Shown here: one piece after another, positions 58,508 to 64,000 of the stretch
How positions within the stretch are numbered: the first letter of the stretch is position 1
Layout of the letters: the number at the start of each line of letters is the position of its first letter
DNA from: Pyrenochaeta sp. MPI-SDFR-AT-0127
Taxonomy: Eukaryota; Ascomycota; Dothideomycetes; Pleosporales; Cucurbitariaceae
Reading direction: 5' to 3'
Length of the DNA stretch: 64,000 nucleotides
Assembly (NCBI GenBank): GCA_020747015.1
Contig: JAGTJM010000032.1
Coordinates: 124,001-188,000, forward strand
Position numbers and translations under genes: made by a program
The notes under the pieces: model-generated
Databases searched by the model: none
The model's input: only the letters and a program-made list of their open reading frames with translations
Told to the model about the DNA's origin: nothing

Positions 58508-58912
58508 CCAAGAGCGATTCTGAATAGGATGAAGTCCTTTTTATATGTTTGTCCAACGGATGCAAGCACGCGTGCGTGCGGTTGGCGCGTTCTCGAGCAG
58601 AAGTGCTACATAAGGCCCCCAATTGGTGCCTTCGGCTAAACGCACATAACCACTATTTCTCACCAACAACTACAACGGTCGCTATCATGACACGATTGAG
58701 TAAAATGATGCCTCGCAGTTGTAAGATCATATTCCCAAAAAGAAGTTAACATCTCCTCTGACGAGCCCGGTAAAGCATACATAACACAAGTAAGGTGGTG
58801 CGATACTGAGAAGGTCATAGAAGTGAGTGCACAGTTGATATTATATTGGCTCGTGAGAGGCCGTATTTAGGTCGTGAGTCGTTAGGATCGTTTGCAGGTA
58901 CATCATCATTAG
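58508..58912. other. Intergenic, F-box-like gene promoter / HUS1 3' flank
   Basis: About 400 bases with no coding signal. Confidence 0.5.
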
Positions 58913-60187
58913 CTAGGCGCTGTAAGAGCTGACATAGTACTGCCTCAATGTTAGTGAAACAGAAGGGAGTGTGCCAAGGAAGTAACACACAGTTAAAACC
59001 GACTCATTCTCGCCATTGTCATTTGGCAAGTACACGTAGAGGATCAGAGCGTGCTCATGACAGAAGCCTATTATACGTGAGCGTGCGCTCTCATGTCGAA
59101 GATTGCGCTACTTACAAGCGATGACCCTGCCACCAAGCCTGCCCACGCTCATTACCTTTCCCCAATCGCGACCGTCTATCCTCACAGATGCCCAGCCCTC
59201 GTCACTGCGTCCATCAGCAGAGCCTAGCTGCTTCATTCGCGTGCTCGGGTGTTCAGCGATACTAATCTCGCCCCCTGCGACCTGACTTGGATCAAGTTCA
59301 GGGTTGCTGAGATCGGTCCAGACAGAGGATATACTCAAGGCGTCAGTCCGTATGCTCATCTTGAGACAGCCATGCATGTTTGCCGCTACTTCTAACCTTG
59401 TCCTCGATGTCGTCGACCCACTCCCCGCTTTGGGATCTCCTAGCGCGAGCTTTGTGAATCTGTCGCTGATGCTTTTGAGCTGCATAAGGGGTGGCAGGAT
59501 AATGTGGACGTCTGGTTCTCGACACTGCGGCTCGTGCAGGCTAGCTACAGTGTCAGGTGCAAGCACTCTGACGGGTATCTCCTGGGTAACGATCGTCTCT
59601 CGGTTTCCTCCACCGAGTTCATGGTCGAGGGAGGCGTCGAAGGGATCATCGTGGTTGGCCGTCGCCGTGGGGAAGGCATTGAATGTGTTCGACGAAGTGG
59701 TAGTCACAATAGTCAGCGCGAGCACTGGCATATTATCTTTTTTGGTAAGCCGAATCTGGGCAGATGTTGCATTCAGGGCCGATTTAAGGGCACGATTCAA
59801 CGATGTAAGGGGAACTTCGAGGTTGATGACATTGTTCGCCGCCGACTGCACGCTGATGGTCTCGAAGATGGAGTCCTAAAGGGTCCATTAGGCTTGAGGT
59901 TCAAGTCATGAGACGACAGGCTTACAATAGACAGAACACTATGGAGAGTTAGAAAGGGGAGTAGACACAATACATGAGGCACCAACTCACGCCCACACTT
60001 GCGTGCCTTGCTCTGGTATGATTGTGAAGCATACTTGCTCTTCGCTGAGCTTCACCCATGCGAGCGGGCCGAGCGAATTGAGTGATGCAGTGAGCTCTGG
60101 GTGTTATCAGCGGCCATTCCAGCGCACTCATAGGAACTGCCTACTCGTAAATGTATTGATATTCTGTATCGACGCTTTGAAGCGCAT
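58913..60187 (-). CDS. HUS1: DNA damage checkpoint clamp subunit Hus1
   Basis: Six exons, 60187-60145, 60096-59991, 59938-59926, 59875-59116, 59067-58991 and 58939-58913 (introns 48-51 bp), give 341 residues. Hus1 forms the PCNA-like 9-1-1 clamp with Rad9 and Rad1 in the nucleus. Landmarks: MRFKASIQNINTFTKLTASL at the N-terminus; LAWVKLSEEQVCFTIIPEQG; SIFETISVQSAANNVINLEV; LPPLMQLKSISDRFTKLALG; ANMHGCLKMSIRTDALSIS; EGWASVRIDGRDWGKVMSVG; FCHEHALILYVYLP; and the terminal TYYVSSYSA. Exon 3 has only 13 bases. All pieces are in register, so the gene looks intact and of normal length. Confidence 0.93.
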
Positions 60188-60614
60188 TTTGTCCCATTCT
60201 GGCGGCAAAAAGTCGCGACGCGTCGAGGAAATGCGCGAGCGGCGGGGAGCGCCCGTGCGAAGAACGTCATCGTCCAATCTCAGCCAAACGATGATTGACA
60301 CCAACCGTTGATAAGCATGGGCGCTCCACCATTCTCTCGCATGATATACAAAGGCCTCAAAAACAAGGCAGACGTCATGGAGAGCTTCTCGACTATCTCA
60401 GATTGTACAATATTCCCAATATGTTGGCACATGATACCCACCAAGAGCCTCGATCTGGATTGATTGTCACATTTCGTGCTGGCTTCAGTCAATTGAGTCC
60501 CAAAACTTTAGAGTGTATATACATGATTCTAATTCAAGCTAGGCCATTCTAATCTTAACATTGTATCTCAAATAATATTCTACGGACAAACAATGCCAGC
60601 AACTTTTGCATCGT
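60188..60614. other. Intergenic, HUS1 promoter / peptidase 3' flank
   Basis: About 430 bases with no supported gene. Confidence 0.5.
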
Positions 60615-61328
60615 CTATGTTTGCCTCTGGACCGAAATACCCGTGTTTGAGATGGTCGTCCTTGAGTACATCTGGTGAAAGTTAGTCAGAAAGTGTTTGG
60701 GGCGAGATTTCATCGCGCTGACCTGTCCGCTTGTGCCTTGAATCTCATATCTTCCTGCCCCTGAGATAGGCACGCTCTTTCCACTCTTTGTCGTAGCAGT
60801 ACATGCGGTGAAGGACACAGTTCCATAATTCGGAGTCTGGACAAGCTGACCAGGAGTGACTTGGTAAGCCTGAACGAACCAGCTGGCGGCGAGAGCAGTC
60901 AACTGTTCCGGGTCCACGCCGGCAGGTGCTGCAAGCGTTTGTGTTGTCCTTCTGTTCTGCGTTTTGTTCTCCACTGTCACAGTGCCCCCCGCCGCGGCTA
61001 CATTAATGGTGACAGTGATTGAATTTCCATTCGCCACTGGCACTGCCGTTGTCGTGTCCGTTACTGGACCCGGGAAGTAGGCAGAGAAGCTTCTGAGTGT
61101 ACTGTTGTACACTATGCCACCACCGAGAACATAGGTCTGCTCAAGGGTATCACCAATGCCGACCCATATGGACAGTCTATTGGCCCCAGACAGATTGGGT
61201 ACCGTAAAGGTCCCGGAAACGCTGGCAAAAGGGTCGCCGGCAGGTGCCGTCAGGACACCACCGCCCCGGTTCAGGTCGAAGGCAGCATATGCAAGAGATA
61301 CACAGCTCAACAGCGGAATGAGTCTCAT
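60615..61328 (-). CDS. Secreted A4/G1-type (glutamic) peptidase homologue
   Basis: Two exons, 61328-60723 and 60671-60615, give 220 residues. The signal peptide is MRLIPLLSCVSLAYA. The beta-sandwich of scytalidoglutamic/aspergilloglutamic peptidases (family G1, formerly A4) is recognised from SGTFTVPNLS, NRLSIWVGIGDTLEQTYVLG (containing the position of the catalytic Gln) and YFPGPV. The second catalytic region, usually AEW-hydrophobic-hydrophobic-E, reads ASWFVQ here, so the catalytic Glu appears to be Gln. YGTVSFTACTA and a final strand (SRTTISNTGISVQ) complete the fold. The protein is short, without the usual propeptide. The 51-base intron is a multiple of three and has no stop, so intron retention would insert 17 residues. 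It may be inactive as a peptidase. Confidence 0.75.
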   Translation of the reverse strand: MRLIPLLSCVSLAYAAFDLNRGGGVLTAPAGDPFASVSGTFTVPNLSGANRLSIWVGIGDTLEQTYVLGGGIVYNSTLRSFSAYFPGPVTDTTTAVPVANGNSITVTINVAAAGGTVTVENKTQNRRTTQTLAAPAGVDPEQLTALAASWFVQAYQVTPGQLVQTPNYGTVSFTACTATTKSGKSVPISGAGRYEIQGTSGQVSAMKSRPKHFLTNFHQMYSRTTISNTGISVQRQT

Positions 61329-62516
61329 GGCTGACTTGGGACAGTGACACTAGCCAATAAAAATGAACGATTGAAGCAGTGAGCCGGCCAATGAAACAGG
61401 ATTGGAGCAAGTTTCGTTAATTCGAGGAGCACAAGAAGCCTGGTTGTCCAGCAGGAGTTTATGAGGAACCACAACTGACAGCACGACAAATATTGATCAG
61501 GGGCGCGTACCCGGTTGATAAAGACGCAAACAAGCCTAGCCCTACTTTGCATAGGAGGAATCATCCATGATTTCAACCGGTTGTACTCAACGATAGTACT
61601 GTCGGTGCGGTCCTTCACTTCTCTCGCACCTCGACCTGCCCCGTATGGAATGTTTGCCAATAGCCAATAGAAGCACAACCCTTGAGCTTGGTAGGCGAGG
61701 GATACATAACTGAGTACCGCACGTTAATGATGGATGAAGCCGGACAATATAACCAGATAGACGTTTAGATTTCCCCGCGGCTTGGCATGCGGCAAAGAAC
61801 GATAGATGAGGCTCGTGCAACCTTGTCTCAACTTCCACCCACACGACCCTAGCCGGTATGACATCCAGCCACTCACAGTGCTCTATTGCCACGATGTTTT
61901 GTTCCACACGTGGGGCATTACCCTTCATGTCATCCACTATCTCAACTGCCGAAGTACGGTCAAGACCATGTAATCTTCGATGAATCTCGACGAGCGCAAC
62001 GATTGGAGTCTTTCGGCTTCATGGAAAGTTTTGTCCAATCAGAAGATCACCACGCCAAGAATACTTCAACAAGTACATTATCCCGATAAGCCGTTCCTAA
62101 GGAGTGATTTTCAGATCCAAGCTCGAGCAGAGCTTAGCAGTGACATCAGTGACATTGCTGCCCAAACATGGGGGGAAGATACGCATGGATGGACGCCAAA
62201 CAACTCCAAATGGCTAGGGTAGAACGTGAACTGTGGATCTCGCTCTTTAGTAGAGCAATCGTGCGCGCACCCATTCACCAATGTTCTCCCGATCTGGAAT
62301 AGGGTGCTCCAGAATTTGACCAAGACGAGCGATTGCCAAGCGCTACTTCGTACAATTCTACAATCACAGTTCAGCCATCCTGCTTGGCATCATCACCCTT
62401 GATACCGGTTTATAGTATCATTACCGGTACAACCGTATAAGAGACTAGACACTCGAAGAGTGCCTTTCTATCATCTCCACCGCTGCTTCCTGCTTCTCAA
62501 CAGCAGGCTCAACAAC
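61329..62516. other. Divergent intergenic region
   Basis: About 1.2 kb between the peptidase homologue (-) and the DUF1996 gene (+), both encoding predicted secreted proteins. No further gene is supported. Confidence 0.45.
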
Positions 62517-63983
62517 ATGAAGGTGTTCTCCGCTACCGCTCTTGCGCTCCTTGCGCCTGCCAATGCGCTGCTGCGCTTTCCATGCGCACAACTTGTCATC
62601 GACAGGCTCGATCCACTCGTTACGCCAGGTCAAGCACCGAGCCCGCATCTACATCAAATTCTAGGAGGTGTATGTAGACTAAACATATGTCTGAAAGTAG
62701 AATTGAGGTTGACGCTCAATAGAACTCTTTCAATGTTACAATGGCCCCAGAGAAGGATATGCCTAAGGAGTCAACGTGCACCTCTTGTCAGTTCAGCGAG
62801 GATTTCTCGGTATGTTACTTTCCGCCTTTACCTTCCTATGGTCTTGCTAATAGTTAGGTAGAATTACTGGACAGCTGTGCTGTAATGCTCCTATAGACAA
62901 TGCTCTTGCGCAAAGAAGAAGTGGCTGATATCCTATAGTTACTTCAAGGCAAGGAATGGCACATACAAACGTGTTCCCCAGATCCCTAACTCCGGTTTCA
63001 ATGGCGTCAATGGAGGTATGACCGTCTACTACATGCAAGACGGTCTGTACAACTTCCAGCAAACCTCCAAGGTGCAGGCCTTCCAACCCGTAAGTCTTTA
63101 GCTTCTCATTATGTTTGCGTTTTGTGTATAGTCCTTACTAAGACAACTACAGGGCTTTCGCATGTTCATCGGCGACGTCAACGCCCGCACCAAGGAAGAA
63201 GCTGAACGCTTTAGGCAGCTCACTTTCACGTGTCTTGCTGACATCAACACCCGCGATCCCCAGACACTAGATTTCCCCACGGCGCCGTGCAGGGCTGGTA
63301 TCATGACGGCCGTGCGATTCCCAACGTAAGCTTCCAATCCATACCCTTCAGTTACCTACTGTATCTTCAATCACGATTATGGATGAATACATACGGCGCT
63401 ATTTTCATTATATTTCTTACATGTTCTCGCACGGAGACTAACACATTCATAGTTGCTGGGATGGCAAAAACCTCGACTCTCCAGACCACATGTCACACAT
63501 GGCATACCCACTTCATGGTTCGTTCGAGTCTGGTGGCCAATGTCCAGATTCTCATCCCGTGCGCATGGGTCAGCTGTTCTACGAGGTTATCTGGGACACC
63601 AGCAAGTTCAACAACAAGGCTGATTGGCCTGCTGATGGATCTCAGCCCTTTGTATGGAGCTTTGGTGACGGGTGAGTTGATTTCATTGCTTCTAAAATAT
63701 TGACCTCTGGGAGGAGACACTGCGTGGACAGGTGCTAACATATGATGACAGCACCGGCTATGCAAATCATGGCGACTACGTCTTCGGGTGGCAAGGTGAT
63801 GCCCTTCAGCGCGCGCTCGACAGCCCGTGTTATCAGAATTGCCCTACATTGAAGACCCAGAACGCGGCTGCTATGAACAAGTGCACTGTACCTCGCGTTG
63901 TCAAGGAAGATATTGATGGTTGGGTCAAAGAGCTCCCTGGTGGTCATCAGGCACAGTATATCAAGAAGAGGTGGGCTGACTAG
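62517..63983 (+). CDS. Secreted DUF1996 protein
   Basis: Seven exons, 62517-62669, 62723-62809, 62862-62881, 62939-63089, 63153-63325, 63453-63671 and 63752-63983, give 344 residues with all phases consistent. The signal peptide is MKVFSATALALLAPANA. The DUF1996 hallmarks follow: FPCAQLVIDRLDPLVTPG, SPHLHQILGGNSF, STCTSCQFSEDFSNYW, a YFKARNGTYKRVPQ block, GMTVYYMQDGL, GFRMFIGD, FPTCWDGKNLDSPDHMSHMA and GQCPDSHPVRMGQLFYEV. The family is fungal, secreted or cell-wall associated, often with WSC domains (absent here); its biochemical function is unknown. Exon 3 has only 20 bases. The Cys residues are consistent with disulfides. Confidence 0.9.
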
Positions 63984-64000
63984 ATATTGTTTACCAAGTA

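Noticed and set aside
1..64000. tRNA, rRNA, CRISPR, intact transposon.
   Set aside because: Reading both strands I saw no T-loop/anticodon pairs, no regular spacer arrays and no terminal repeats with a transposase. A tRNAscan or repeat search could still find degenerate ones.

Overview
The window is nuclear DNA of a filamentous ascomycete (Pezizomycotina). The evidence is short 45-130 bp introns with GT..AG ends and CTAAC/CTGAC branch sites, single-copy fungal genes (SET2, HUS1, MAK16, mitochondrial MSS1/MnmE, Pop8, SUZ12), and lineage-typical accessory genes (NACHT/STAND protein, DUF1996 protein, A4/G1-type peptidase, F-box proteins, sugar transporter). Gene style fits Dothideomycetes, but I cannot name a species. 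Most genes were rebuilt exon by exon. Exon lists are given in each entry, and in every spliced model the reading phase closes at every junction.

Layout. 1-2894: 3' part of a long coiled-coil protein. 3773-4432: RNase P/MRP subunit Pop8. 4845-6436 (-): WW-domain, Gly/Gln-rich protein with 7 exons. 7070-9397 (-): F-box protein, divergent from SUZ12 (10277-12521, +), a PRC2 subunit that here carries a C-terminal PHD finger. 15524-16699 (-): AT-hook-like protein, divergent across 3 kb from SET2 (19748-22697, +). 23738-25507: single-pass membrane/low-complexity protein. 26281-27276: alpha/beta hydrolase, convergent with an old yellow enzyme (27629-28981, -). 31151-33078 (-): sugar transporter. 34515-35279: unknown protein. 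36400-40865 (-): 1335-residue NACHT protein with C2H2 fingers fused to the C-terminal part of a KDM5 histone demethylase. It is head-to-head with a 10-exon SNF2/Rad5-like ATPase (41166-44412, +). 44413-46921: AT-rich, gene-poor. 46922-48012 (-): MAK16, head-to-head with MSS1 (48205-50334, +). 50335-56761: 6.4 kb without a recognisable conventional gene, but holding two micro-ORFs that encode the same heptapeptide. 56762-58507 (-): F-box-like protein. 58913-60187 (-): HUS1. 60615-61328 (-): A4/G1-type peptidase homologue. 62517-63983 (+): DUF1996 protein.

The two observations most likely to be new are (i) the NACHT-C2H2-KDM5-tail fusion, which looks like an NLR with an integrated chromatin-reader domain beside a divergent SNF2 ATPase, and (ii) the duplicated MGRGGYN micro-ORFs at 51303-51326 and 51167-51190 (-), which differ only at three synonymous third positions. 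Housekeeping genes are interleaved with accessory genes, and I see no operon-like unit. Possible coupling is limited to shared divergent promoters (F-box/SUZ12, AT-hook/SET2, NACHT/SNF2, MAK16/MSS1). No tRNA, rRNA, CRISPR array or intact transposon was seen.
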